Positions 10,262 through 20,802 of a stretch of DNA of 64,000 nt are shown piece by piece. Every line of letters begins with the position of its first letter. Position 1 is the stretch's first letter. The DNA is from Blattamonas nauphoetae (Eukaryota; Preaxostyla; Oxymonadida), in NCBI GenBank assembly GCA_033064195.1, contig JARBJD010000067.1:1-64000 (forward strand). Direction: 5' to 3'. Position numbers and translations under genes: made by a program. The notes under the pieces are model-generated. The model did not search any database, was not told where the DNA came from, and was given only the letters and a program-made list of their open reading frames with translations.

Positions 10262-11503
10262 TTTTCATAATTTCGTCGTCATTGTCATTTGTTTCCGATT
10301 GATGCTCTGGTTCCTTGTCCGGCTGAGGATCGATGCTGTCTCCTTTCTCCTCTTCGTATTCCTGCTGGTCTTCAAACTCTTCCTCCTGTCCGTATTGTTC
10401 TTCGGGTTATTCTTCTTCTGGTACTTCCTCTTTTTCTTCTGAAGAGAGTGACTTCCTAGATTTTGAGTGTGATCATTTTGATTCCCGGATTTACTTCGAA
10501 CTCCGGGACAGTTTGCTTGATTTTAATCTCTCCCTTGATTTGACTGAGTGTTTGCTGTGTTCTTCTTTTTCTACTTTCAATTCTGTTTCTTCTGCTTGTT
10601 CGTCGTCTTCAAATTGATCGTCGGCTTCTGCTTGTTCATCCGCTGCTTCTGCAAATTCCTCATCATCTTCAAAGTTTAACTCATTTTCTTTCATCTCGTT
10701 TTCTTCATCGTTTGATTCTTTTTTGCGCTGGTGCACCAAACGAGTGCGTTTTGACTTCACTTTCGATTTCTTCGATTTAACTTTGTCTTCTTCGTAATCG
10801 TCCACGTCTTCAGCTTTTTCGATCATCTTCCTCCTGCGGATCTTCATGGTCAGATGCAGCTTGCTCATTTTCAGGACCGGCAGCGTCAGGATCTTCATCG
10901 TCGAGATGTTCGCTTTCAATAGCTTCATCATTCTCGTTTTCTTCGCATCAGCATTCTGTTCAGATCCGGCGTCTTCGTCCATTTCTTCATACTGTTTTTC
11001 TGCATTTTTGTTTTCGTGTTCGAGTTGCTCAATTTCTGGTTGGAAGTCATCGGCATCTCCATCGTCTTGTTCACCCTCATCTTCAACTGCATCTTCCTAC
11101 TCGTTTTCAGTATTGTCGTTTTCTTCATCTTCTTCCATTCCGCCAGTTTGTTCATGTGCGTTTTCTTCAACGTTTTCATTCTCTCCCACGCTTCGTGTTC
11201 CGTTGTTCTCGTTTTCTGCCTGTTCATATTTTCCTTCGATGTCCTCATCAACCTCAACTTAGTCGTCTTCATCCCCTTCCCTTTTGTTTCCTTCGCGTCG
11301 TCGCCTTTCATGGTCGTTCTCACAATTTCGGAATGTTTTTGCTGTTTGACGTTTAGTATCAATTCTTCTTCTTTTCTGCAAGTAGAAATTCTCAGTTGTG
11401 AGCTGATTCGATGTCTCTGTGACCACCGTCCGTCGAGGTTGTCGATTGGAGATGGAACTGACATTTCAGACGGGACATAGTGGAGGGTGGGCTCGGATAT
11501 CAA
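10262..11503 (-). pseudogene. Acidic Glu/Asp-rich coding remnant inside the element
   Basis: On the minus strand, alternating frames give long runs rich in Glu, Asp, Asn and Gln, followed by a Lys/Ser-rich basic stretch near 10740-10800 and another acidic stretch. The acidic reading changes frame at least twice and contains TAG stops near 11100 and 11262, so it is decayed. It may belong to the same captured gene as 8248-10260 or to a separate one. The plus strand of the same DNA is Phe/Ser-rich noise. Confidence 0.45.
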
Positions 11504-11864
11504 GGAAGGTGAACTTGAATATCAGTGAAGAGAAGTGAAACGATCAAATGGAATGCGTACTTCGGTCTGGGCAGTGGATAATGAAATGCTAGCGGTGTTG
11601 AGAAGATGGAGAGTTGGGAGGGACATATGCTCGTGAACCAGATGACAACATTCCGGACGAACGTGCGGAAGGGTCTCTCATTGAAAGAAGCTTTAATGGG
11701 AAGGAAATGAACAAGATCAACCCAGGATCTCTTTGACCATGTTGAACCCCGAATGTAAAAAAGTCAAAAAGTAAGAAATGAGCAAAAAAAGTGGAAGTGA
11801 TGTCGAGATTGAGGTGTTCATTGAATAAAAAGTGGTAAAGAATCGAAAAGAACGGGTTTATTAG

Positions 11865-11953
11865 CAGATCTGCGTGTAGACCAAGAGATCTGCGCCTAGA
11901 CGGATCTGCAGATCTGCGTCTAGACTTTTTCGGATCTGAGTCTAGACCTACCC
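11865..11953 (-). repeat. Right terminal inverted repeat, sub-repeated
   Basis: This is the reverse complement of the left end, with the same 16-base motif repeated at similar spacing plus one extra partial CAGATCYG unit. The boundary is fixed by the 9-base duplication at 11954-11962. Confidence 0.9.
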
Positions 11954-11962
11954 CTCGCCAAC

Positions 11963-12866
11963 TGTGGGCTCATTCACTTTCGTCAGGCGTGATGGTTCAG
12001 CAATCGTTTCAAAGACAAGGTCAGACTCAAAATGAACTGATTTCGAAGAAGAATTCACCATTCCACTCACTTCATAAATCGTTCCATATTTCAGTCCAAT
12101 TTCACCAGCTCCAGGCGTTCCATAAAGAACTCCATTGATTGTCCCTTTCCCAGACGAATCGAATGACACACTCATCGTCTCAGTCCCAGACAATCCTTTC
12201 GACCGAGTCATCGTCACTGTGTACTCCCCAGAAAGACCAATCCCAGACAGCGACACAACTCCCTTCTTGTCCTGATCCGAATACGCAACAATCGGATTCA
12301 GAGTGGTCAGACGAGGCGGTTCTGGAATGATCTCGACGGTGATGGCTTCGAAGAAGTGAGTGGTTGTCGTCAACAAGACTGTTTGCGAGAACTCAGTCAC
12401 ATTGTATTCCACTCCATACGACAGTTCAGCCGATGACAACGGATACAGCAATGCTGACCCCATCCACGCATCGTCCGAAGCACTGAATTTCATCGAAACA
12501 ATGTGCTTCACTGACGAACCAATCGACAGCGAAACATCGTATGTCTCATCTGACTCAAGTTCCTGACCTGTCATTCTGAACTCAACTTTCTTGTCTTTCT
12601 CCAAATATCCAGCAATCCTGAAGGTCACAAGGCGCATCGGTTCCGATTCTGTTGTGAATGTCAATCCAGAACGATAAAGAACAGAAACTCCATCTTTGTC
12701 TTCAACTCCTTCCACTGTGTACGTCGTCGAATACGAAAGCTCAATCTCAGAATCGACGATTGAGAACAGAACTGCCTTCCCAATTCCGCATTCGGTTCCA
12801 GTCGCTGTCACAAAAATCTCTTTCTGAGTCGATGTTCCAGAAACATTCACAAACACTGAATACTTC
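11963..12866 (-). pseudogene. Ig-like segment between two insertions
   Basis: About 300 residues of Ig-like repeats continue the block at 14262. The first domain begins near a Met-Lys-Tyr-Ser-Val-Phe-Val stretch and closely resembles a domain in the gene at 45432. From about 12772 downward the sequence enters the 1266-base tandem repeat and is almost identical to the two downstream copies. It ends at the target site of the 3968-base element at 11953. Confidence 0.7.
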
Positions 12867-14261
12867 ATATTTAGAGTCATAGTCCCCTCATCAGGCCGTA
12901 CATGTTCATCAGGCCGGACAACAACCATTTCTTGCTGAGTTGTATTTTCTTCATTTCATTACTCGAGTTATTGCTCTTGTGTGCCTTTTTTGTTGATTTT
13001 CCAGGATCAATGGGTGCAAGTTCAAATCAAATACTTCATACACAAATATGGACGATCTCAAAGTTGCTTGGATGTATCACCATTGAGTTTCAAGACATTT
13101 TTCCCCACTAATTCGACTGATAGTTGTTTGTATGTCTGAAATTTAGCTCTCCATTCATCTTCTCATTTGTTGACAATTTTACCTTGAATATGCCCCTTAT
13201 CATCATTTTTTTCTCATCATTTATGCTTTTTTGATCGAATCTTGATTTCTAGACGATCCATCAATATGCAACAGATTATTTCCACCCATCTTCTCGCGAC
13301 CCAACTTTCACACCTCATCCTGTCACTGATCAAACCCCTCCCCGACATTGTTCGAAGTTAATTGACCACACGCCGACGCAACCATCTTCCCTCACTCGTG
13401 GGTGCACAGCTTGGACGTCCAAAACGTCGAGTTGCATGTGCTACGGGTTCGATGGCTATGCGGAAGGACTCAGCTCAAAGGCAGTTGAAGAGAAGATACT
13501 GTTGATTCTGACGATGCTGACCAAGGTGGAACGATATTGAAATTCGAAATCGATCAGAACTTCGAAGGGTGGAACACCGGACACGCGACAAACACGCATT
13601 CCCTTGCGACTCGACCCGATCACCCTCAAATCGAACTTCAGCTGGCATTCGGCATCTGACTACGGACAACACGTTCTCTCTCTGCGGGGAATGGACAGCG
13701 TGACGAATGCTGGCCACTTGATCAAGATATCCGTCGATCCCCATCCCAACATGCACTCTCCTCTCCGACTCATCGACCGTGTTCCCACGCCTGCGTCAAC
13801 TTTCGCGATATTTTTGCATGAGGACGATTCTGGGTGTTGGGCCGAATGAACGACGACAAGCTGCTCTTGAACGACATCCATTCCTCTCTACCGACTAGAA
13901 CTTCATCTTTACCACACTCCTCTTCGTGTCCAGCAACATTCTTCCCTCAAAACACAGACGATGTCAAACCTTGGACAGAAGTCGTAAAGGGTCGTTTTCA
14001 GTTTTTTTACCAATTTTACGCCTTCTTTCGGTTAATATCTTTCCCAGAGTTTCATTTCAAGATTGTTTAGTTGGTTTCAATCTCAGAAATATCGCAAATA
14101 AGAATGGTTGATTTGAGAAAAAATGAATGGATTGATCGATCTGAACATGTTCATGGCAATAGAAAATTGTGTATTCAATAACTGCATCGTCACACATGTG
14201 ATACGACGGTGCTTCTCTAGCCTTGGTCCTACTTGATGAACAAGTCCGGCTTGGTCGGGCA
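12867..14261. mobile_element. Probable third insertion in the surface gene (about 1.4 kb)
   Basis: Ig-like homology stops at 14262 and resumes at about 12866 within the same domain, so about 1.4 kb is foreign. The ends carry imperfect inverted repeats sharing GTACATGTTCATCAGG / GGACTTGTTCATCAAG type sequence, and the left end repeats CATCAGGCCG twice, 18 bases apart. No target-site duplication was found. The interior has a plus-strand frame near 13590-13849 that reads like a piece of an ordinary protein, but I cannot name it. A deletion-plus-filler event is an alternative to transposition. Confidence 0.5.
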
Positions 14262-14862
14262 ACTATCAGCGCTCTTCCAGTCACAGAGAACACTGCCGTC
14301 TTCATCGAATCTTCGTATTTCGACAGCACCAATGACACAATTCGAGCAGGTTCAGCTGGTGTCGAGAATGATCCCACAGTGATCGTCGGTGTGTGCAGTC
14401 CATCCACACTCACAACCGACAACACTTTGTAGCTTCGTCCATACGGCAGAGTGGGTGCTGTCAGCGGATACAGAACAGCTGTCCACGTTGACAACGACGT
14501 CAGAGACGAAGGCGACAGTTCAACTGTTGTGGAGTGAGGAGGAGACACAGCGTCGTCGGTCTCCAGCGTCAACCTGTATCGAGCTCCAACCAGATTCGTT
14601 CCCTCAAATCTCAACTGAGTCCAATCCGAGTCGTTCGTCTGATCAACTCTTTCCATCGTCGATGCGGGATACGGAATCGTGAATGTGTAAACAGATTCCA
14701 TCCGAACCAACTCTCCATCACATCGGACTTCCTCAATCGTGTATTCCATCTCATACTTCAACTTGTTCGATTCTGTCGATGACATTCCGTGTGTCACAAT
14801 CAGCGCGGATTGGTTCTCAAACACAGGCACTGCCGTCACTTTCGAGCCGTCCGAGCCTCGAA
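14262..14862 (-). pseudogene. Middle Ig-like segment of the giant surface gene
   Basis: About 200 residues of Ig-like repeat sequence directly continue the N-terminal block once the 2443-base element is skipped. The 9-base duplication encodes the shared Met-Val junction. Repeat hallmarks are the Tyr-x-Met-Glu-Tyr-Thr-Ile and Leu-Pro-Tyr-Gly-x-x-Tyr strands followed by a Pro-Ala-x-x-Ala-Arg linker, as in the gene at 45432. Homology stops around 14262 inside a domain, at Thr-Gly-Arg-Ala-Leu, where another insertion seems to start. Confidence 0.65.
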
Positions 14863-14871
14863 CAACCATCG

Positions 14872-15083
14872 GGGCCGACTATATCTCATCAAGCATTCCG
14901 TCTATATCTCATCAAGTTTTGATCAGACCTTTACTATGTCCCTTAATAGTCTTTTATCAGATTCTCAATTCACTCTTTTTCACACTCACCACATCATTCT
15001 TGTTTTCATCTCAGTCTATTTCTCTCTATTTCGGATATTTTTGGTGCAAAGCACTTCATTCTACTGTTTCAAATAAAAGATGT
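14872..15083 (+). repeat. Left terminal inverted repeat of the 2443-bp element
   Basis: The outer part repeats TCTATATCTCATCAAG twice, 23 bases apart, and then continues as a unique arm. It pairs with 17095-17314 at roughly 95 percent identity by eye. Confidence 0.9.
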
Positions 15084-15147
15084 CGATCAACACGAGAACA
15101 GCGTCTTCAGAATGCGGGTGATCGTCATCTGAGTACTCGTTTCGGGC

Positions 15148-16743
15148 TCAGCACAGCATGTCGTTCATGTTGCGTGCATGTTCGGCGTCAGTTCCGCTGC
15201 TGGCAGAGTGATCAGCTGTTCTGTGTTCGACACCAGCCACACCAGCACGTTGTCCAGCCCCACAAATGTACCCATCCATCCTGGAATCCGATCTGGCTCG
15301 CTCGTCCACCAGCTCCAGCACCATCCTTCGTGGCTTTGTCTCCGATGGCGTGTCGCACACCTTGATCAGCGGCTCCAAGCTCGTCTGTGTGACCATGTCT
15401 GGCGATTCCGAGTCGTTCGGCGGGCTCGTCAGGAAGAGCGACGTCGTCTGCTTCCCCGCTGCCTCATCTTCGTCCATCTTCCCCTTCCGTCTCATTCTCT
15501 ATCAGGATCAGGCCGAGAATGATCATCGCCCCTTCTTCATTCGAGACAGCTTCTACCAAATGAACCCGTACACAACCACATCCAACACCTCCAACACAAC
15601 CAGCACCACAATCATCGTCAGAAACGTCACTTCCACATTCCTCTCATGCCTCCCCAGAATCTCTGACAATCCAATCTTGATCGGCTCAACCACGCACAGC
15701 AGCCCCGACGTCATCAGATACACAATCTCCCGCAATAGCGATTCGTGTTCGTCGGCGTCTGTGAAGACAGTCGGACTCGCCAGCAGCGACGACGATGCGG
15801 AGATTGCGTATGTTATGTCTCCGATCGTGTCCAGCAGCCCATGGAACTCGGTTGTCGACGAGAAGGGTGACGCAGGCGACAGATTGGGGAACACCACAGT
15901 GAAGCCCTCTTCCTTCTTGAACGCGCTTTTGTCGCTCGCTGACCACAGACTGAGCGAGTCCAGACTGCGAAACAGAGCTGTCTTCGTGTTCTACAGGATC
16001 GCATCCAAGTCTTAAATGTATTCCCACCAGCGTCGGGGCTGCCAGATGCTCAAACAAGTCGTGTGTAAGCACCACTGCCGACATCTGCGACGTATGCTTC
16101 AATATTTGAAATTGTTTCGTCGTTGAGTGAACTGTCTTCGCCGACACTTCGAACTGCAGCAGTCTTTCGTTCTCTTCTCCAACAAAAAGTGATTGATGTT
16201 CGTTTGCTTTCTTTGCTGTCGCTTTCTTTTCCAGTTTCGTGATTATCGTGTCCAGTCCGTCTTTCGCCGTGACATCATTCAGAAGCTGTTTTTTGATGTA
16301 TTCGAACGTTTCCTTCGCTTTTCGAGCTGCCAACAGCGCAAGACGGTGCAGTCGGTCAACAGAATACGATGGTTGGTCCAACAAGTTCAGAACTGCAAGT
16401 AAAATCATCTTCGTCGTCTCCAACTTCGCTTGTGCACCAGCTGTTCCTCCTCCTTTGTCACCATCGTTCATCCCAAGTCCTTGCATGAAATCATCATTCA
16501 TTTTCATCCGTTCTGCCTCAACCATGTCATCCAGCTCCTTTTCAATCGAAAAGATCGTCCATTGATTGAAAAGTGCGGATATCCGATTGTCGCTTGTTGA
16601 ATCAATTTTTGGGCTTTCAGATAGTTTTTCTTGAAGGATGCTTCTAAAAGAGCGGATATCATGATGAGTGAGGTGGATGATGGGAACTGTTGGATCGCGT
16701 GTTCGTAAACACTTGAAACAAAGTCTAACTTCCAAAAAATCAT
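15148..16743 (-). pseudogene. Captured fragment of a large multi-exon host gene (cyclase-associated family?)
   Basis: The minus strand begins with a helical repeat-like stretch at 16743-16560 (Tyr-Glu-His-Ala-Ile-Gln followed by Ala-Gln-Lys-Leu-Ile-Gln). A long helical region with Phe-Ser-Ile-Glu-Lys-Glu-Leu then runs to about 16028. A 37-base GT-AG intron at 15991-16027 joins in frame to the next exon (15990 to about 15553), which ends in a membrane-spanning Val/Leu/Ile segment. More coding-like sequence in other frames continues to 15148. The layout resembles the helical and membrane region ahead of cyclase domains in protist transmembrane cyclases, but I see no catalytic domain and the assignment is tentative. 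Both ends are cut by the element. Confidence 0.55.
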
Positions 16744-17094
16744 GACATCACAATCACGCAGGTGCGGGAGAGCTTATCTTTCACTGACTACGAGCAGCCG
16801 ATTGATTTGTGAGACAAATTCAAAAAACGACGTGCGAGAAGAAAGACAACACACACGTGGATTGAATCCCATTCGAAATCGAAACAGAGTGTCCAGATGA
16901 AAAGTTTGAAGATTCTGGAGATTATGAAGGAGATGGAGAGGAAGAGATACATGAAGAGAAGGCTGAAGAGTGTTGATATCGATTTCACCAATGGTACTCA
17001 ACTTTTTCTCGACAACGGTTCCAATAACACAGATATCACTTCGATGAGTCCAGCTGTAGTCACTCCCTGAAGATTGGAAGAAACGAGCAATGGC

Positions 17095-17314
17095 TTGATC
17101 GACATCTTTTATTTGAAACAACAGAATGAAATGCTTTGCACCAAAAATATCCGAAATAGAGAGAAATAGACTGAGATGAAAACAAGAATGATGTGGTGAG
17201 TGTGAAAAAGAGTGAGTTGAGAAAATGAGAAAAGACTATTAAGGGACATAGTAAAGGTCTGATCAAAACTTGATGAGATATAGATGGAATGCTTGATGAG
17301 ATATAGTCGTTCCC
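17095..17314 (-). repeat. Right terminal inverted repeat of the 2443-bp element
   Basis: This is the reverse complement of the left arm and has the same doubled outer motif. Its outer end abuts the duplicated 9-mer CAACCATCG in the surface-gene coding sequence. Confidence 0.9.
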
Positions 17315-17323
17315 CAACCATCG

Positions 17324-19375
17324 AATACGTTCCACTTGTCAAGTAGATTCCAGCCACATCAATCTGCCCAGTCACAGCATCCACAGGCGAGGCAGAGGCA
17401 GAGAGGACGAAAGGAGGGAAGACGTGGCCTCCCCACGACCACTTTCTGACTGAATATGTCGCTGAAGGCGGTGAAGGCAGAATTCCGTTTGCCCCGCTTG
17501 TCACAATTCCTTGGCCTGTTGTCGAAGGATGATTCGGGAGACCAAACTCGACATGAACGAGGCGAGGCAGAAGGCAGCCCGAAAGAAGGAAGCTCATCGT
17601 CCCGCTCAGTGCTTCGCTCGCTGTCACTGTGATTGTTGCGGTGTCGTCAGCAAAATTAATGACAGGATCTGAGATTGTGAACGCATCTGTGTGTTTTGGG
17701 ATCAGAACAGTATTGTTTTCTTTCGGCTCTCCATTTCCATCACACAAATACAATCCAACCGTTGATGTCGTATTGCAGTTGACAAAGCCTCGAGTCAGAC
17801 CGAGTGGATCAAGAACTGTCAATGCAACATCGGCAGCATTTGCATACGCGACACCTGCCTTGTTGTATCTGAACTGAACAGAATGGAAGAGAAACGGACC
17901 AAGTCCTATCACGAACATCGCTCCGCCATAATACCCCGTCTCGCACTCCACAAACACCGTGTTGAACATGACGAATTCATTAACAACTGCATACAAAGCT
18001 CCTCCCCTTCCGCCAGCGAAGCTCTTGTCGAAGAAGCAGTGGTTGGTTGTGGCGATTTGAGCTTGGTAGACAAGTAGTGAGCCGCCAGATGTGTATTCTC
18101 CAATGTGGGTCACTTTACATTCAGTGAAAGAGCAATTTGTGAAAAGGCATGGTTTCAGATGTTCTGAGACGCCCTGGTAGTGCACAGCGCCTCCATCGTT
18201 CCCAGCCACAGTTGCTGTGCAGTCGTCGAAGAAGCAGCAGACGAGAGTGAGCGGAACATACACATCGCGAAGGAAGATGGCCGATCCTCCATGATTGCTA
18301 GCATCAGCTGAGGTCATGTGACAATACGTGCAATGGCTGTATTTCACAGAAGTGCATTCCAAACTGACATTGAACGGACGGCCAGTTTGTGTGATGTTGC
18401 GATGGGATTCGTCGACGACCAAGTTCGACTGTCGCGAGCAGTCGGAGAAGGACGTGTTCAGCGCGTGCAGCGACCCTCCGAAATGCACGTCCAGAAATGC
18501 TGTGCCCTCATCGTGGTTCGTGCACGATGACACTCTACTGCTGCTCACATGTTGGCTCATCGACGATCCGAACATTGGCGAGGTTGGACGCGCCAGTTGC
18601 GAAGTGCAGCTCACGTTCACGAAGGCAGCGTTCGAGAGAGATGTACGAACCGAAATCGATCCGAAATCAACAATCGGCGATGTGGTCAGCGTGTCCAGTC
18701 CAAACGAGAAGAGCGGTCCTGTCCCGAGCGCCAAAACTTCGTTTGAGAATGCGACGTCGTTTCCGAATATCGTCGTCTCCGCAACACAAACATCAAACGC
18801 ATTCGATGATTCATCACCATTTAAGGAGATCGTCCGGGATTGGGCGGTCAGAGAAGGGGGCAGACCAACAAGCGGAAACATGTGGTCGTTCGTCGAGGTG
18901 TAACGCGACGACAACACTGAAATCGAACTCCCATGCGCTGATCCAAAGCTGATAACAACAAAAGGCGATTGGAGAGACGACGAGATGATCTCACAATCAG
19001 AGATTGTCACATTCGATTCGTCGACGGTGCAGATCGCGCTATTCCATGCAACACTCTCCAATGTCCACCATGTCATCGTCACACTCGAGTTCACGATTCC
19101 CAGAATCGGAATCCGCTCGGATGAGATCTTGTTCGACATTTCGGTCGACGATTGTGAGTTGGATTTCACTTGGTTCGTGTGAACAAGTCGCGATCCATGT
19201 CCCACTAAACTCACCGTTTCTGACCGAAAGATGTGGTTTGAAGTATGGAAATTGGCACGTCCAACTTCAGTGAGGTTTCTGGCAGCATTGTTTTCGTTTG
19301 CATGGATGGATGATTGAGCGTTCAGAAATACGTTGAATGACTGGAACGATGAACCAGGTGGTTCATAGAAATTGG
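17324..19375 (-). pseudogene. N-terminal beta-helix segment of the giant surface gene
   Basis: The frame is open from a stop near 19376 down to the insertion at 17314. A GTG lies at 19212-19214 and the first in-frame ATG is about 25 codons further in, so no standard start fits well. The approximately 680 residues contain repeated beta-helix rungs with Gly-Gly-Ala-Val/Leu/Met and Cys-Phe-Phe-type turns, many Ser/Thr and potential N-glycosylation sites. Residues after about 520 switch to Ig-like sequence. It aligns by eye with the start of the gene at 45432, where a signal peptide precedes the same region. The segment ends in Gly-Thr-Tyr-Ser-Met-Val at the insertion point and resumes at 14862. 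Confidence 0.65.
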
Positions 19376-20264
19376 CATGTTAATTGGATTGGACGGTGCC
19401 AGCGTTGGACTGGACAATTGACTTCGATTGGAAATTCAATTTTGATCCTGTTCATTTTACTCTCATTCCATATATTTGTTTCCTTTCACTTGAAAATGAG
19501 AAGAGTCTGTTGAAAATCAGCGAAATGGTGAGAATCCGATGATACTCTTCTTCTAGTGACGAGTTGCTTGATCCACCCACCATTGGACGTCATTGGATGT
19601 CATTGGACATTTCGCTGATACTTTTGTTCTGATGTCTTCTCAATTAGTGCATACCGTTTTTGAAGTTTTCAAAGAGTCGGCAAAATTGGACTGTCCGATT
19701 GGACATCCAGTCCTGGACGTCCAATCGACATCTATATAGGGTCACAGTTGCTTCTCCATTTCGATGTTGGTGTGATATTACCACCCATCTCTCACTTTTT
19801 TGATTAGTCTTAGACCTCATCACTTTGTTTGAGCGAGGTAGTGCCTTCATCTCTGCATTTTGCTTCCCCTGGATGTGACCAAACTCAGAACAGTTTGAGT
19901 CGCCGTTGATCGTGTTTTCTCTCCTTATTTTCAATTTCTAGCCACTTCCTTCACTTTTTCTCTCCATCTCTTGCAGGAACAGGGTGCTCATTCATCCACA
20001 AGCGAAAAGTCAACACGATCGAACTGTCGGACGTCTTCTCCTCTGAGAAGAAATGAACAACTGTCATCGAATTGGTAGAAAATGGACTCAGAGTATTTTC
20101 AAAGGGAACCTCCAAGACGACGGGCATATTGTTCCCCAATATGCACTAGGATGGGAGATCTGTTGCCATCGGTTTGCATCTCTTGCTTATTCATTTTTTT
20201 GACATTTTTTCATCATCTTTGACCCTCCTCATTCATATCTTCACATTCGACATATAGATCGGGA
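19376..20264. other. Non-coding stretch rich in CATTGGAC-like words
   Basis: I see no gene here. The words ATTGGAC, TTGGACGT and GTCCAAT recur many times between 19380 and 19730, in both orientations, and similar words return at 22610-22670. This looks like a decayed repeat of unknown type. Confidence 0.4.
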
Positions 20265-20267
20265 GTT

Positions 20268-20636
20268 AAGGGGAGATTTGAGCAGATAGCAAAACAGGCC
20301 GAGGCGAAGAGGCAAGAATCAGAGGAGATGGTAGCTAGGAATATGGAATCAGATGATGAGAAGAAAGATTCGAAGACAGTTGTGATTCCAAAGGAAGTGA
20401 AGTCTCCAGAACCCAGCCAGAACAAGATTGAACAAGAACACACTGTTGCACTTGTTGCAACTCTAACTGATCAAACGATGGCCGAATCAATCGGTGAAGA
20501 AAATAAGGAATCAACAAAACAAGTCGAGAAGAAAGAATACCCGGTTGAAGAAGAATGTATCATCGATACAAGGTTTGTCAGAATGAATTCCCAGAAATTT
20601 CATCTCATAGTCGCGTGTAAAAGCCGGACTTGTTGA
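20268..20636 (+). pseudogene. Helical charged exon-like fragment
   Basis: An open stretch follows an AG at about 20257. It reads as a charged helix rich in Glu, Lys and Ala and then a Glu/Lys linker ending Glu-Tyr-Pro-Val-Glu-Glu. A diverged inverted copy lies at about 21660-21912, which supports the idea that this was once coding sequence. No start codon or family can be assigned. Confidence 0.35.
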
Positions 20637-20802
20637 TTAAACCGAACGAAGACCATGATCCATCAGAAAGGACGTCCTTCAACGTTCAAGTTGATTGGGA
20701 CATCTAAATTCCCCTTATTCGACGACATTTCTTTGATCAGACCATTGACTCGTGCTTTTGTTCAATTTACACCTTGATTTGCATGAAATATTAGGAATGA
20801 AT

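Larger units (their letters stand above)
7986..11953. mobile_element. MULE/foldback-like element with captured gene pieces (3968 bp)
   Basis: The element starts GGGTAGGTCTAGACTCAGAT and ends with its exact reverse complement. It is flanked by a perfect 9-base duplication CTCGCCAAC at 7977-7985 and 11954-11962. The uninterrupted repeat copy near 6710-6730 has this 9-mer once, which proves the insertion. A 9-base duplication and GGG ends fit Mutator-like or foldback elements. No transposase is recognisable, so it is probably non-autonomous. The interior carries minus-strand coding sequence with introns and an acidic coding remnant, as in plant Pack-MULEs. Confidence 0.9.
5880..12772 (-). repeat. 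1266-base intragenic tandem repeat (4 Ig-like domains per unit)
   Basis: Copy A spans about 5880-7145, copy B about 7146-12388 with the inserted element subtracted, and partial copy C about 12389-12772. Corresponding points are exactly 1266 bases apart (6149 and 7415; 7117 and 12360 after removing 3977 bases). 1266 bases is 422 codons, so the frame is kept. Long stretches differ by no more than an occasional base, which points to very recent duplication or ongoing gene conversion. The intact copy shows the uninterrupted target site of the element in copy B. Confidence 0.9.
14872..17314. mobile_element. MULE/foldback-like element carrying a host-like gene fragment (2443 bp)
   Basis: Long terminal inverted repeats of about 210-220 bases (14872-15083 and 17095-17314) begin GGGCCGACTATATC and GGGAACGACTATATC. 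The 9-base duplication CAACCATCG is exact at 14863-14871 and 17315-17323. Removing the element and one duplication restores the Ig-like reading frame. The arms differ at only several positions, so insertion is fairly recent. There is no transposase. The interior holds intron-bearing minus-strand coding sequence. Confidence 0.9.
5238..19375 (-). pseudogene. Giant beta-helix / Ig-like surface-protein gene, split by three insertions
   Basis: Four minus-strand blocks (17324-19375, about 14262-14862, about 11963-12866 and 5238-7985) read as consecutive parts of one protein when the inserted elements are skipped. The first block is a right-handed beta-helix with repeated Gly-Gly-Ala and Phe-x-x-Cys-x-Phe turns, the later ones a long series of Ig-like beta-sandwich repeats. 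The same order is seen in the plus-strand gene at 45432. In the related pseudokinases a membrane helix and kinase-like domain follow; here the C-terminus is an unrelated tail. Upstream of 19375 no signal peptide is visible in frame, so the N-terminus is missing or lies in another exon. With about 7.8 kb of insertions it is unlikely to make a full protein. Confidence 0.75.

Noticed and set aside
10333-11480. Plus-strand Phe/Ser/Cys-rich frames that look membrane-like
   Set aside because: They are the complement of the Glu/Asp-rich minus-strand coding remnant.
12900-12930. The doubled CATCAGGCCG as a simple excision footprint
   Set aside because: A similar sequence occurs in inverse form at the other edge of the interrupted domain near 14240-14260, so it is better explained as part of an element end.
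7986-17314. Reading the two large insertions as virus-like or Polinton-type elements
   Set aside because: No capsid, polymerase, integrase or packaging gene is present; lengths, 9-base duplications and cargo fit non-autonomous DNA transposons.
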